A stretch of 64,000 nucleotides of DNA from Ahaetulla prasina (GCF_028640845.1 NC_080541.1:154073502-154137501); one strand, 5' to 3'. Numbered from the stretch's first letter, positions 34,219-45,393 are shown. A program made the numbers and translations. The notes: a model not told the origin generated them from the sequence alone.

Positions 34219-34879
34219 CTTCAAAGCCCTCCTTCCTTATCATGAGGTTGTCATCCCAAACAATAAACTTTGCATACTGAAGCAAATTTGCAGTACTAGA
34301 GTTTTTTCATATTACAAAAAGCATTTTCATTCACTTGGAGGAATATCTTGATTCTTGAATGTGCCGTCCTATCAGCAAGTCTCAATGTTGCTGCAGTACT
34401 GAATGATGCTAAAGCAATAGCAACATCTCCATCTCCCCAGCTTTAGCGAGAATCAGTGATAACAAATGTCTTTCCTATTCATCCTGATGCATCAATGACA
34501 ATTATTCAACAGGGATTCATTGCGTTGTATAAATTATTGCTGTTTTTCTCTGCTGAATTGTGCTTCATGCAGTAATTCCTGATTGCCACCATTTTAATTA
34601 ATTGTACCATTTTTTAGTTTTGGTAAGTTATATTCTTCAAGTCTTTTTTTGAATTTCTCAATTTTTTCTTGGAAATATAGAAGAACTTGTTCATGGTATT
34701 TCTAATTGATCCCGATGTTAGGATTATTGACCACTTGATTTGGAGGAAATCTTCAAATACTGCGTTCTTGAACTGGTTTCACAATTGTTGTCAATTGTTG
34801 AGTTCAATGTTTGTTAGCAAGATGACAAACAAAACTTTCATTGCTCTTTTCTTGAGGTACCTTGGTTCAAAAATTGTCA

Positions 34880-35015
34880 TCTTAATTATTTATTTATTTC
34901 GTCAAATACATATTAAATAATATATATAAGCATAAACTGAAAACATAAAATGTATACAACTGAAGGGAACATTAGGACAGGAACGGTAGGTACGCTGGTG
35001 CTCTTATGCATGCCC
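34880..35015 (-). mobile_element. CR1/L2-like LINE 3' fragment
   Basis: (ATTT)n followed by CGTCAAATACATATTAAATA and AAGGGAACATTAGGACAGGA, ACGGTAGGTACGCTGGTGCT, a recurrent squamate LINE 3' end as I recognise it. Classification is tentative. Confidence 0.45.
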
Positions 35016-36168
35016 CTTATGATGTACCATTTCATCCAGGTAAAGATCACAAGTATTTTTATAATATATAGATGCAGGCAATTTGCAACAAACTCCCATC
35101 ATTTCCAGACCATGCACCTAACAGACAATGATGATAGGAATGTATATCCAGCTATATTTAGAATAGCTCAATTTACCAATCTTGGTTAGAAAGAAAACTC
35201 TGCTCCTGTCATTATTGCAATATTACTTCTACAATATATCCCTCCCAAAAATGACTACCACTTCACTTTTGCTATTAAAATCCTATTACAATTGAAAATT
35301 GATTATATAATTAGCCTTAGTTTAGCCCTTCGTTCAGTTAAACCAGTAATTGTATTAGATATGTGTACATTATGGTTTGTGTTAAAACAGACACAATAGA
35401 CACAAACAGGTATCATTTCATCCACTGTGACCAAGTGCATGGAAGTCGATGATAGAGGAGGGTAAATTATATTTTTAAAATGGCATTGGGAATCTGGGAT
35501 TTTTAGAAGGGCTTGAACAATACCCCCCCCCCTTTCTTTCTTTCTTCCTCCCTTACTTCACGGCCTGATTAATCAGAAATGTTCCTGCACAATAACCCTT
35601 ATTATTTCTCATCCCCCGTTAAGGTAGCTGAAGCTGCCAGGAAGCATTTTAAATAATTAAACAAATCCATTCATCTATCAAAATTAATGGATGAAACGTT
35701 GCAACCTTAATTCTTTTCCATAAGACGTCTTCTTTGCCACCCCAAAATCATTTGCAGTAATAGAACCCCACTGACAGCTTCCATCCAGGAGCTTCTGATT
35801 TGGCAATTATGTACGTGCCCAATTTCAGCTGTCTTAATGGTGCTGTCTTTATCTCAAGATGTATATCTCATGGTCTGGGTTCTTGAAGTTGAAATGATAT
35901 GCCTCTAACTTCATAGAAGGGGATCCATATGCTGGTCTGAATTGCTTTTAATCTCCCACTGCTTCCACTAGGCATGCAGAGGAAACATGCAAAACACACG
36001 AAATATTAGCTGCAACAGTTGCAGCTTAGAACTGAATCACCCTTCTAAGGTGTCAGGATTTTCCACTGCTTGCCAAATGCTAGCATCAGTGCCTGTGTAT
36101 CCATTGGATAAAGAGAAAATGGATTACAAAAAAAAAACCATAAACTGAGACATTTAAGGCAGCCTTCT
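35016..36168. other. No gene; possible conserved non-coding block
   Basis: About 35560-35900 is repeat-free and compositionally balanced (CCTGATTAATCAGAAATG, AATTAATGGATG), a candidate conserved non-coding element. No exon. Confidence 0.3.
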
Positions 36169-36182
36169 CCAAATTGAATCTT

Positions 36183-36808
36183 TTTCTTCTTCTTTTTTGT
36201 TAAATACTTTTTATTTTTTTAAAACAATAACAAGACATAACAAACACTAACATAAAACATATACTCCTTTTTAAAAACAGCTTCGTATCGGTATTCCTCT
36301 ATTATTTACATTTTCCCCCTCTTGTTTTCTTTAATTATACTTATCTTTTTGTTCCATTATCCCTTATTTCTATATATATTCCATCATACCTATCATTACA
36401 ACAATTCATTTTCTTTCATGCACTACCTTTTTTTGGTGAACTTTTCCCCTTTTTCGTCATTTACCATTTCTAATTTCTATCCAATTATACAATTTATTCC
36501 ATATTATATAATATTCTGTATTTTCCTTTTCTTTTATCTCCTTTGTTAATTTATCCATCTCAGCACAGTCCAGAATTTTCCTTATCACTTCCTCCTCCGA
36601 TGGTATGTTCTCATTTTTCCAGTTCTGTGCATAAGATATTCTTGCGGCTGTTATTATGTGTAAAATTAGATACCTTATTTCTTTATTATATTTCCTATTG
36701 AGTATTCCCAGCAAAAAGGTCTCTAGTTTCCAGTCTATGTGTTGGTCAGTTATTTCTTCCAGCCATTTTCTGATTTTGGCCCAATTTTTTTTTTTAAATT
36801 TTTTTTGG
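36183..36808 (-). mobile_element. L1 LINE 3' end, 5'-truncated
   Basis: Flanked by a perfect 14-bp duplication, ccaaattgaatctt (36169-36182 and 36809-36822), which fixes both edges. The minus strand carries the last part of L1 ORF2 (36457-36714: RYLILHIITAARISYAQNWK, RKILDCAEMDKLT). After it comes a 3' UTR with an A-rich tail (complement of the T-rich start). The short length is typical 5' truncation. Confidence 0.93.
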
Positions 36809-37152
36809 CCAAATTGAATCTTCTAATACAGATTATAAATTCCAAATTTTCTGCCATTATACTTTCCAAGTCTTGCATTATCAATATATTTGTATGACCC
36901 CAATTTGCTGAATGTCTGCATGAAGAGGCAATGGGTCCAGGCTATCTGAGAAACAGCCTCACCCTGATGGGATCAGTCTATCTCACCCTTACTGGCAGAA
37001 GGGGCATGCTGTGGATCCTGTCAGTCAAAGAATTCCAGCTAGCTGCATCCAGGAAAAGTGCCTTTTCAGCCATAGCTCCTGCCCTCTGGAATATCTTGCC
37101 CCCTGAGGTCAGATCTGCTCCCACTCTTTTGGCCTTCCAAAAGGCCTTGAAG

Positions 37153-37338
37153 CAGGGGTGAAATCTAAATATTTTCCCTACCGGTTCTGTGGGTGTGGCT
37201 TATTTGGTGAGCGTGGCTTAATGGTCAGATGACTGGGTGGGCGGGGCCAGGGATTTTTGCTACCGGTTCTCCGAACCACCTGCCGCCATCGCTATCGGAT
37301 CAGACGAGCCGGTCCGAACTGGGAGCATTTCACCCTTG
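37153..37338 (+). mobile_element. hAT-type element, deleted CAGGGGTGAAAT form
   Basis: Termini CAGGGGTGAAATC and GCATTTCACCCTTG; perfect 8-bp duplication ccttgaag (37145-37152 and 37339-37346). It is inserted at the last ORF2 codons of the CR1 and is an internal-deletion form of 33766-34218. Confidence 0.95.
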
Positions 37339-37506
37339 CCTTGAAGCATTAATCTTGCTAATAGCCTGGAGTCCCAATAAGGGCATGGCACTTTGGAGGT
37401 AGGTAATGGAATAGATCATCATACTTTCTCCCTGTGTCCACTTTTCTCCATCCTGCATAGTTTTATTTTAATGAATTTTAAATTTAAAATCCTTATTGTT
37501 TTAATG

Positions 37507-38587
37507 GGTTTTTTTTAAAAAAATTTGATTTATTTTTAAACATAAAATAAAAAAACCTCATCAAATCAATTCCATTACAACGTGCTGTAAGGGTGTTAAC
37601 ATATCTTCCTGTGCATTCACAAAATAATCATCTCTTCCATACATATATCTTATACTCATTTTTCCTAACATATCTTTCCATTTAACCAATTATAGAATAA
37701 ATCCCATATTTTATAATATTGTTTATCTTCTTGTTCTCTAATTTCAAATGTTAATTTACTCATCTCTGCACAATCCAACATTTTTCTAATTATTTCATCT
37801 TGCAAAGGTAACTTTTCATTTTTCCATTTTTTTGCAAATACAATCCTAGCTGCTGTAGTAATATTCACAATCAAATATTTTATATCCCTAGTATATATCT
37901 CCGGTATAATTCCCAACAGAAAGATTTCTGGCTTAAAGTCAATATGCTTTTTAATCATTTTTTCCAGCCACGTGTGTATTTTAGTCCAATATCTTTTAGC
38001 TTCAATGCATGTCCACCACATGTGGTAATATGATCCTGATGACATTTCCAACATTTTTCAGATTTGTCCTTAGACATTCTAGCAATTCTTGTCGGGGGGT
38101 AGATGCCACCTGTAAAACATCTTATACAAATTCTCTTTAAATGCTGTCTACATCGTCATTTTATAATTATACATCCACAATTTCTGCCAGTCATCTAGAT
38201 CTATCCCATGACCAAAATTCCTCCCCCAAGCAATCATTGTCTCTTTAACCTGTTCTTCCTCTAACGTAACCTCTAGTAAGTATCCATACAGTTTTTTTAT
38301 CAGGTTGTCATCTGAACTTGTTAAAATCTCATCAAAACTCGTTAGGTTATTATAAAAGCCTTCTGTTTTAACGTCATTATCATATCTGGATTGTATTTGC
38401 AAGTATGCAAACCAATTCATTGCTATACCCTCTGCCTCTAGTTCTAATTTGGATTTTAACTCACCCTTTTCATTCAACAATTCATTATATCTAACAATAT
38501 GTTCCTTTTTAAATGATATTGAGTAAGAGAATGCCTCAATGGGTGAAACCCACATTGGACTTTTTAAGAAGTGACTTTTCTTAATCT
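37507..38587 (-). mobile_element. L1 LINE 3' end inside a CR1
   Basis: Flanked by an 11-bp duplication, ttgttttaatg (37496-37506 and 38588-38598). The minus strand shows ORF2 sequence after the RT domain: FLKSPMWVSPIEAF at the 5' edge (about 38580-38530), the frame 38148-38555, a frameshifted zinc-knuckle region with GSYYHMWWTC (about 38040-38010), then YLIVNITTAARIVFAKKWK and RKMLDCAEMSKL. The zinc-knuckle cysteines are split by a frame break. 5'-truncated and inactive. Confidence 0.93.
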
Positions 38588-38690
38588 TTGTTTTAATGTT
38601 TTATAGTGCATTTTATTCAATTTCTGTAAGCCTCCTAGAGTTGTCTTTGGCAAGATGGGCAGCATACAAGTTTGATAAATAAATACAAAT

Positions 38691-39645
38691 TTGATTAGTA
38701 GAGATTTCAGGTTGGCCATGGCATTCAAGGAATGAGCTGCCAAAGCAGAAAGACATCAAGATAGGCCTTTGAAGTCAGCGCCCTTGTAAATGTTGAGATC
38801 AGGCAAAATGGTTTTATATACACTTGCTAAATCAGGACAACAACGGCATATCAATCTATATGAGCAATGCATTTAAACCTCAAAATGGATACTTAGACAG
38901 ACTGTCTTTTGTCTGACAGCAGATGTATATTCATTTTATGGTTATAGAGAGTAAAATGATTTAGGAGTGAGAGACATTGACAACCCAGGGTTTTGAAGTC
39001 AGTTGACAAAAGCAGCTTGATTTTAATGATTCCAAATCCAACTATCTGGGTTTTCTGTGTGTCTTGTGTATCTTAAACTAGGTAATTTTCAGCTGAATAC
39101 TCAATTTTCCCCTTTAGTTCCAATGAACAAACCTCCAGGTAGGTTTAGTGCAAAAGATTAAGACCGCATTAAGATTAAGTCTGAAATGTTCTACTACCAA
39201 TTAGCCCTCTAGTATTTCTGTAAGCCTTGAATTTTTGATGCGATCAATGACACCAAGTGGAGCCATCTTCAGTGGAGAGGTTATTAAAGATATAAAAATC
39301 AATGCAAAGATGATACTTGGAAATCCATATCACGAGATAATGAATCACCATGAGAGCCAACTAAGAAGGAATGTCAGCAAAGCAAACAGAAGGTTTGTGC
39401 ATAAGAAAGTATTTGATGCCAGAAGAATTTAAGCTAAATTTTGCATGAGACAGAAATCTTCAGGCAACACTTATGATACATTTACATGGCAACGTTTTAA
39501 TGAGATAACACAAGCCAAATGAAGCACAAAAATTATATATATGTGCATTAGAAAGATCTATGGGTACATGGGAGAAAGAACAAGGATTATTACAATATTT
39601 CAGTACAGTGTAATACTCTGGTCTGCTTCCTTCCATAAGAACATA
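38691..39645. other. No gene seen
   Basis: Unique AT-rich DNA. The 65-codon frame at 39235-39432 is unrecognised. Confidence 0.4.
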
Positions 39646-40429
39646 CTGTACTTTCTGGAGCATGACGCATCCCCTCCCCAAAGTGGGTAAAAATTGCGGT
39701 GCATCTTATACACTGAATGTTGCCAAGGCCCTGCTCACCCACCAATCCCCACCCTTTGGACATTTTTGGCCTCTGCTTGTTGCATTTTCGGTCTCCGCAC
39801 ACCCCATTTTAGACCCGTTTCAGACTGCGAGGATCACCACAGCACATCACTGCCAATTTCCGCCTCCATGCATTGTGTTTTTGGCCTCCGTGCATTGCAT
39901 TTTCAGCCAGTTCTAGGTGGTGGGGATCGACAGCGATCCCTGCTGCCTGGAACCAACCAAAAATGCGACACACGGAGGCCAAAATCAGGGCTTGCGGAGG
40001 CCAAAAACTCAACATACGAAGGCCGAAAATGTGACATGCTGAGGTGGCATTCAGCGGTGATGTGCTGTGGTGATCCCTGCAGCCTGGAATGGGTGTAAAA
40101 CGGAGCATACAAAGGCCAAAAATGTGATGTGCGGAGGCCACAAATGCGATCCCCGGAGGCAGTGATGGGCTCTGTGGTGATCCCTGCAGCCTGCAACAGC
40201 TGATTGGCAGTATTCCAGGAGGCCGATCCAACCGCCAATCAGCTGTTTGTGCTAAATCAGGCTGAGATAGTGTGCTGAAGCTAACTAGGCTGCTTGCTGT
40301 TTGCTGCAAGGATGCTAGCCAGATGAATACCGATGGATTCTGATAGGCAGAGGCAGATTTTTTTTTCTTGTTTTCCTCCCCAAAAGAATGTGTGTCTTAT
40401 ATTTTGGAGGGTCTTATACTCTGATACAG
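39646..40429. mobile_element. Degenerate DNA transposon with internal GGCCTCC subrepeats
   Basis: The ends read CTGTACTTTCTGGAGCATGA and (complement) CTGTATCAGAGTATAAGACC, an imperfect terminal inverted repeat. The interior carries recurring TTTTGGCCTCCGTGCATTG words and their complements (GGAGGCCAAAAACTC), so arms partly fold on each other. No transposase. The superfamily is not resolved; clear target duplications were not found. Confidence 0.5.
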
Positions 40430-41117
40430 CATATTTATTTAATTAGTTGTAAATTCACTTGCATTTGAAATGCATATTCCTAATAGTTACTCATATGCCA
40501 ATGGATAGCCCATTCCATGTTTTCCTCTATTAAATAAGAAACATTTGTGTTTTATATGAGCTCAATAAGCTGTTTACCGAATTCTCCAAAATTCAATGCA
40601 ACGTGCAGACTCTTCTTCCCTTCCTAACTCATGATGTTTATATGACAACATTCAGCTTGGTTGATCTCAAAAATATTTGCATTTGATGACAGAAACCATG
40701 AAGACTAAATTAGAGTAGATTTTATTTTTTAAAAAGTCTCATAAGAAACAAACGGTACCACGTTCATATTATTGTTTAGGTAAATATATGTTGGGTCTTT
40801 AATTTTTAGCATATGCTTGCATCTATTTTAATATTAGGTGTGTGGAATATGCTAAACCTGATTATTAGTCTGTCTCATAGGGACCAGCTTCATGTATCCC
40901 TCCAGAAATTGGCATGCATAATTTTGGATTACTGAATAAATCCAGTATGGGTTTATTATGAGATTGAATTCAAGTAACACTGATGCAAAAATAAAAAGAC
41001 CTCATAAATTATCTCTCAATACATTTGTATTGCATTGCATTGTGACCTCTTTGAACTCTACAAGAAATTAGAGATCTTTCCTTTTGCCTACTATAACCAT
41101 ATGACACCTTTAAACTA

Positions 41118-41120
<3 letters not shown>
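40430..41120. other. No gene seen
   Basis: AT-rich unique DNA up to a TA microsatellite. Confidence 0.4.

Positions 41121-41202
<82 letters not shown>
41121..41202. repeat. (TA)n microsatellite
   Basis: About 80 bp of pure TA that directly abuts the first PLE palindrome. Confidence 0.97.
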
Positions 41203-41205
<3 letters not shown>

Positions 41206-41284
41206 TGTTTTCTGAGGTTTTCACGGGTGTTTGTATGTAGGTCTTTGGTTGTTCGGGTTTTCTCCTGTGTAAAATTAGAAGTGT

Positions 41285-41330
41285 CTTGGCGACATTTCGA
41301 CGAAGTCTCATTCGTCATCTTCAGGCTTCA
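41285..41330 (-). ncRNA. Hammerhead ribozyme motif, family A
   Basis: Minus strand: CTGAAGA (41318-41324), stem II GACGA/TCGTC with an ATGAGACT loop, GAAA (41295-41298), and GTC (41291-41293). Stem II is five perfect pairs. Stem III is AUGU (nearly self-complementary). The core is complete; stem I is weak. Confidence 0.65.
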
Positions 41331-42481
41331 GCTTCGTGCTTCTGGGAGCAATGTGTGAATGCAGCTGTTTCTTCCTTTTTAACTGCTAGTGGGGGTTTGA
41401 ACTGATTGGGTGGGAGCTTGGCTGTGCTCTGATTGGATGGAGGGTTTTTTGTGCTCTGATTGGCTGGAGGTGTGTCCTGTTTGGGGGGGTTTGGTTGTGC
41501 TCAGATTAGTCTGAGTTGCAGGGGATTTGAGCTGGTGAGCTGCATTGCTGTTGTTTGGCTTCGTGTTTGTGGTCGCTACATCTTCATAGTGGGTGTCAGT
41601 CTGCTGCATGTATGGATTGGAGGGGTTTGAAATGGCTAATGTTGCAGCTGCGGTCTGGCTTCTGGTCCTTGGTCGTGCTTCCTGATCAGTGTGGGTTTGG
41701 GTCTGCTTTCTGGGTGGATGTGGTGGTGACATCCTGTGTGGACCTCGTGAGTGTGGGTCTGGTGTCATTCCTCGTGTTAGGGACTCGCTTGTCAATAATG
41801 GCGGGTTTCCAAATGGCTGGTAGGCGGAGGTATCATCTCATTTGTTCATGCTGTGTGCTTTTTCTATCTCGATGGCTTCTCTGATTATTCTGTTGTTAAA
41901 GTGTTCAGTTTTGGCGATAGTTATGGTTTTTTTATGGCTTACCATAAAAATAGTAAAAAAAAGATAGTTATGGTTAGTTATGGCCTACCAGCCATTTGGA
42001 AACCCGCCCTTATTGACAAACGAGTCCCTAACACGAGGAATGACACCAGACCCACACTCACGAGGTCCACACAGGATGTCACCACCACACATCCACCCAG
42101 AAAGCAGACCCAAACCCACACTGATCAGGAAGCATGACAAAGGACCAGAAGCCAGACCGCAGCTGCAACATTAGCCATTTCAAACCCCTCCAATCCATAC
42201 ATGCAGCAGACTCACACCCACTATGAAGATGTAGCACCACCACAAACACGAAGTCAAACAACAGCAATGGAGCTCACCAGCTCAAATCCCCTTGCAACTC
42301 AGACTAATCTGAGCACAACCAAGCCCCCACCCAAACAGGACACACCCCCAGCCAATCAGAGCACAAAACCCCATCCAATCAGAGCACAGCCAAGCTCCCA
42401 CCCAATCAGTTCAAACCCCACTAGCAGTTAAAAGGAAGAAACAGCTGCAATCACACATTGCTCCCAGAAGCACAAAGCTGA

Positions 42482-42520
42482 AGCCTGAAGATGATTTAAT
42501 GAGACTTCGAAACGTCGCCA
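42482..42520 (+). ncRNA. Hammerhead motif, family A, broken stem II
   Basis: CTGAAGA (42485-42491), GAAA (42509-42512) and CGTC (42513-42516) remain, but stem II has lost its 3' strand (TTCGTC reduced to TTC). Probably inactive. Confidence 0.5.
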
Positions 42521-42580
42521 AGACACTTCTAATTTTACACGGAGAAAACCAACAACCAAGACTCATATATATATATATAT

Positions 42581-43926
42581 GTTTGTTTTCTGAGGTTTTC
42601 ACGGGTGTTTGTATGTAGGTCTTTGGTTGTTCGGGTTTTCTCCTGTGTAAAATTAGAAGTGTCTTGGCGACATTTCGACGAAGTCTCATTCGTCATCTTC
42701 AGGCTTCAGCTTCGTGCTTCTGGGAGCAATGTGTGAATGCAGCTGTTTCTTCCTTTTTAACTGCTAGTGGGGGTTTGAACTGATTGGGTGGGAGCTTGGC
42801 TGTGCTCTGATTGGATGGAGGGTTTTTTGTGCTCTGATTGGCTGGAGGTGTGTCCTGTTTGGGGGGGTTTGGTTGTGCTCAGATTAGTCTGAGTTGCAGG
42901 GGGATTTGAGCTGGTGAGCTGCATTGCTGTTGTTTGGCTTCGTGTTTGTGGTCGTGCTACATCTTCATAGTGGGTGTCTGTCTGCTGTATGTATGGATTG
43001 GAGGGGTTTGAAATGGCTAATGTTGCAGCTGCGGTCTGGCTTCTGGTCCTTGGTCGTGCTTCCTGATCAGTGTGGGTTTGGGTCTGCTTTCTGGGTGGAT
43101 GTGTGGTGGTGACATCCTGTGTGGACCTCGTGAGTGTGGGTCTGGTGTCATTCCTCGTGTTAGGGACTCGTTTGTCAATAATGGCGGGTTTCCAAATGGC
43201 TGGTAGGCGGGAGGTATCATCTCATTTGTTCATGCTGTGTGGCCGTTTTTCTATCTCGATGGCTTCTCTGATTATTCTGTTGTTAAAGTGTTCAGTTTTG
43301 GCGATAGTTATGGTTTTTTTATGGCTTACCATAAAAATAGTAAAAAAAAGATAGTTATGGTTAGTTATGGCCTACCAGCCATTTGGAAACCCGCCCTTAT
43401 TGACAAACGAGTCCCTAACACGAGGAATGACACCAGACCCACACTCACGAGGTCCACACAGGATGTCACCACCACACATCCACCCAGAAAGCAGACCCAA
43501 ACCCACACTGATCAGGAAGCATGACAAAGGACCAGAAGCCAGACCGCAGCTGCAACATTAGCCATTTCAAACCCCTCCAATCCATACATACAGCAGACAG
43601 ACACCCACTATGAAGATGTAGCACGACCACAAACACGAAGCCAAACAACAGCAATGCAGCTCACCAGCTCAAATCCCCCTGCAACTCAGACTAATCTGAG
43701 CACAACCAAACCCCCCCAAAAAGGACACACCCCCAGCCAATCAGAGCACAAAAAACCCTCCATCCAATCAGATCACAGCCAAGCTCCCACCCAATCAGTT
43801 CAAACCCCCACTAGCAGTTAAAAAGGAAGAAACAGCTGTATTCACACAAACAAAAGTTCCCCTCGCACATATTGCTCCCAGAAGCACAAAGCTGAAGCCT
43901 GAAGATGACGAATGAGATATATATAT
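42581..43926. mobile_element. Inverted pair of PLE fragments, unit B (tandem copy of A)
   Basis: Minus arm 42581 to about 43311 and plus arm about 43370-43917. The same junction (GGCGATAGTTATGG, TTACCATAAAAATAG, AAAAAAAAGATAGTTATGG) occurs in A and B, so one unit was copied from the other after the inversion arose. The minus arm keeps EIEKRPHSMNK followed by TGA and then DDTSRLPAIWKPA (about 43300-43190), a better version of the endonuclease-end text than in A. The plus arm stops inside the hammerhead at ATGAG and runs into a short (TA)n. Confidence 0.75.
42665..42708 (-). ncRNA. Hammerhead ribozyme motif, family A
   Basis: Minus strand: CTGAAGA (42696-42702), stem II GACGA/TCGTC, GAAA (42673-42676), GTC (42669-42671). 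Identical in the core to the one at 41285-41330. Confidence 0.65.
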
Positions 43927-44353
43927 ATGGCACTTAAGTCAATAAAGCTTCTGGAGTATTTCATGATCTGATTGTCAGTAAAAGCTATCTTTCCTCTTCA
44001 AGGACTTTCTCTACAGTTGGGTTACCCATGCTTGATTAGGTAGAAAACTGCACCAGTGTGATTTCTTTGTCCCCATGGCTGTTCCTTATCCTACCCTACT
44101 GACTCTCTTTCAACTTCCTGTCAGTCATCCAACTTCCTTCCAAGACAATGGGAGATGAAGCCTAACAGACGACCCACCTTGAGGCTGTTCTTAGATGATG
44201 ATGAAATAAGACAGAAGGCACAACTTTAACACTGATGCCATTAAAGATAACCTAAAGGCTTTTTTTATTCATGACTGAAGATGCGATGGAGGCATCTTCC
44301 TTGGGAAATGGCAGAGGAAAAAAATGTTGCCAAGGCACGGTTATGCAGTGGTA
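43927..44353. other. No gene seen
   Basis: Non-coding DNA between the PLE array and a SINE; nothing recognisable. Confidence 0.4.
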
Positions 44354-44707
44354 TGGTAAAGGTAAAAGTTCCCCTCACACATATGTCCTAGTCATTCCCG
44401 ACTCTAGGGGGTAGTTCTCATCTCTGTTTCAGAGCCGAAGAGCCAGCGCTGTCCAAAGATGTCTCCGTGGTCATGTGGCCAGCATGACTAAATGCCAAAG
44501 GCGCACGGAACACTGTTCCCTTCCCAATAAGGTGGTCCCTATTTTTCTACTTGCATTTTTTATTTGCTTTCAAACTGCTAGGTTGGTAGAAGCTGGGACA
44601 AGTAACGGGAGTTCACCCCGTTACGCGGCACTAGGGATTCGAACCGCTGAACTGCCGACCTTTTGATCGACAAGTTCAGCATCTTAGCCACTTAGCCACG
44701 TCCCTAA
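44354..44707 (-). mobile_element. Sauria-type SINE (tRNA head, BovB-like tail)
   Basis: GGTAAAGGTAAAAGTTCCCC and CCCGACTCTAGGGGG (tail, reverse), GGTCATGTGGCCAGCATGAC, TGCTAGGTTGGTAGAAGCTG, GGGATTCGAACCGC (complement of a B box) and the tRNA-like head at the right end. Slightly better preserved than the copy at 21786-22138. Confidence 0.88.
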
Positions 44708-45391
44708 TGGTATGGTACAAGTGGCTAAATCTCTTAAGCAGTGTTCCACAACCTGATGACTGCCTGGTTTGGTTTTGCTGTTGGGAAGAACAAAGGGAGA
44801 AAAAGGTACCACTATTACTCTCCCTGTCAGAACAATCTCTGGAGCACATACAATGAAAGCCAGAACATTGTTAACTTGACTTCATGGAGAAAAATGCCAC
44901 TGAAAATGTTCGATGTTTTGTGTAATCCTGGTTCAATTTCTTCTAAATGAAAAAATTATTTGTTCTTTAACTGCACATGGTAAATGGAGCTACATCTTTG
45001 AGCTCTACAGGATATTCCAAATTTAATTTGAACTTGGGATTGATTCAGATGCCTTTAAAGTCAAGTTTCTTTGTCTTCCAAATTGAGCTACTGCATAAGG
45101 CAGCAAGTTCATTTGAGTTTTACCAATGACAAAGTTGTCTCTGACATTATCAACATTTATGGCATGTTTGGCTTTGCATAATAACACCTGCTTTAAAAAA
45201 GAAAAGGAAAGAAATAGCTTGTACTAGGCAATTTAAGAGATTCTCTTGTTACACTCTGAATAGAATGCAACTCTCAAACTAAAGGAATTTGTGAAGGAAT
45301 TCTTATTTAACTAGTCAATCTTCATTTACTTGTGCAGTGAAGTCTGAGTAAATGACCTACTTGTGCTGCCTTTGCTCCCTGTAAATTCTTA
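44708..45391. other. No gene seen
   Basis: Unique DNA. The 69-codon frame at 44741-44950 is unrecognised. Confidence 0.4.
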
Positions 45392-45393
45392 TA

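Larger units (their letters stand above)
32878..34868 (-). pseudogene. Decayed Helitron helicase (Pif1-like) domain
   Basis: The minus strand, read from right to left across several frames, follows a Helitron Rep-helicase. A block PRYLKKRAMKVLFVILLTNI (about 34868-34800) is followed by a degenerate Walker A (DASG-IGKTF, near 34495-34460). Next come the ATLRLADRTAHSRIKI block (about 34400-34340) and the Walker B-like FIVWDDNLM (about 34272-34245). After a hAT insertion come LLDICGTNESFG, KLQLKRNMQSSEEE, EEIKLPEDMILP (33349-33600), LSGLSPHKQELKKDSPIIS (about 33235-33150) and the late helicase motif GLTIHKAQGQTI (about 33000-32955). Many stops and frameshifts separate the parts, so it is dead. 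The HUH replication-initiator part was not found. A free-standing PIF1 gene is unlikely because the wording fits Helitron helicases. Confidence 0.85.
36925..38690 (+). mobile_element. CR1 LINE 3' part with nested insertions
   Basis: The end of ORF2 is read at 36931-37160 (SAFSAIAPALWNILPPEVRS, LLAFQKALK) up to the hAT element at 37153-37338. The UTR continues at 37347-37506, is interrupted by an L1 (37507-38587), and resumes at 38599-38690. It closes with AAGCCTCCTAGAGTTGTC, GGGCAGCATACAAGTTTGAT and AAATAAATA, the usual CR1 3' end. Confidence 0.85.
41203..42580. mobile_element. Inverted pair of PLE fragments, unit A
   Basis: A minus-strand arm (41203 to about 41925) faces a plus-strand arm (about 41983-42573). 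The arms match over roughly 600 bp around a loop of about 150 bp. Read outward, each arm has PLPAIWKP-type coding text, a Pro/Thr/Ser/Gln-rich 138-codon frame (41379-41795 minus), then TGCTCCCAGAAGCA and a hammerhead core, and ends CACCCGTGAAAACCTCAG near the (TA)n. Only the minus arm continues into coding sequence (NNRIIREAIEIEK, about 41915-41870) resembling the end of a PLE GIY-YIG endonuclease, with a TGA and a frame break. The PLE assignment rests on this text plus the ribozyme. Confidence 0.75.

Noticed and set aside
41203..43926. CRISPR-like or tRNA-cluster reading of the repeated region
   Set aside because: Repeats are 600-bp arms in alternating orientation, not short direct repeats with unique spacers, and no tRNA folds were seen.
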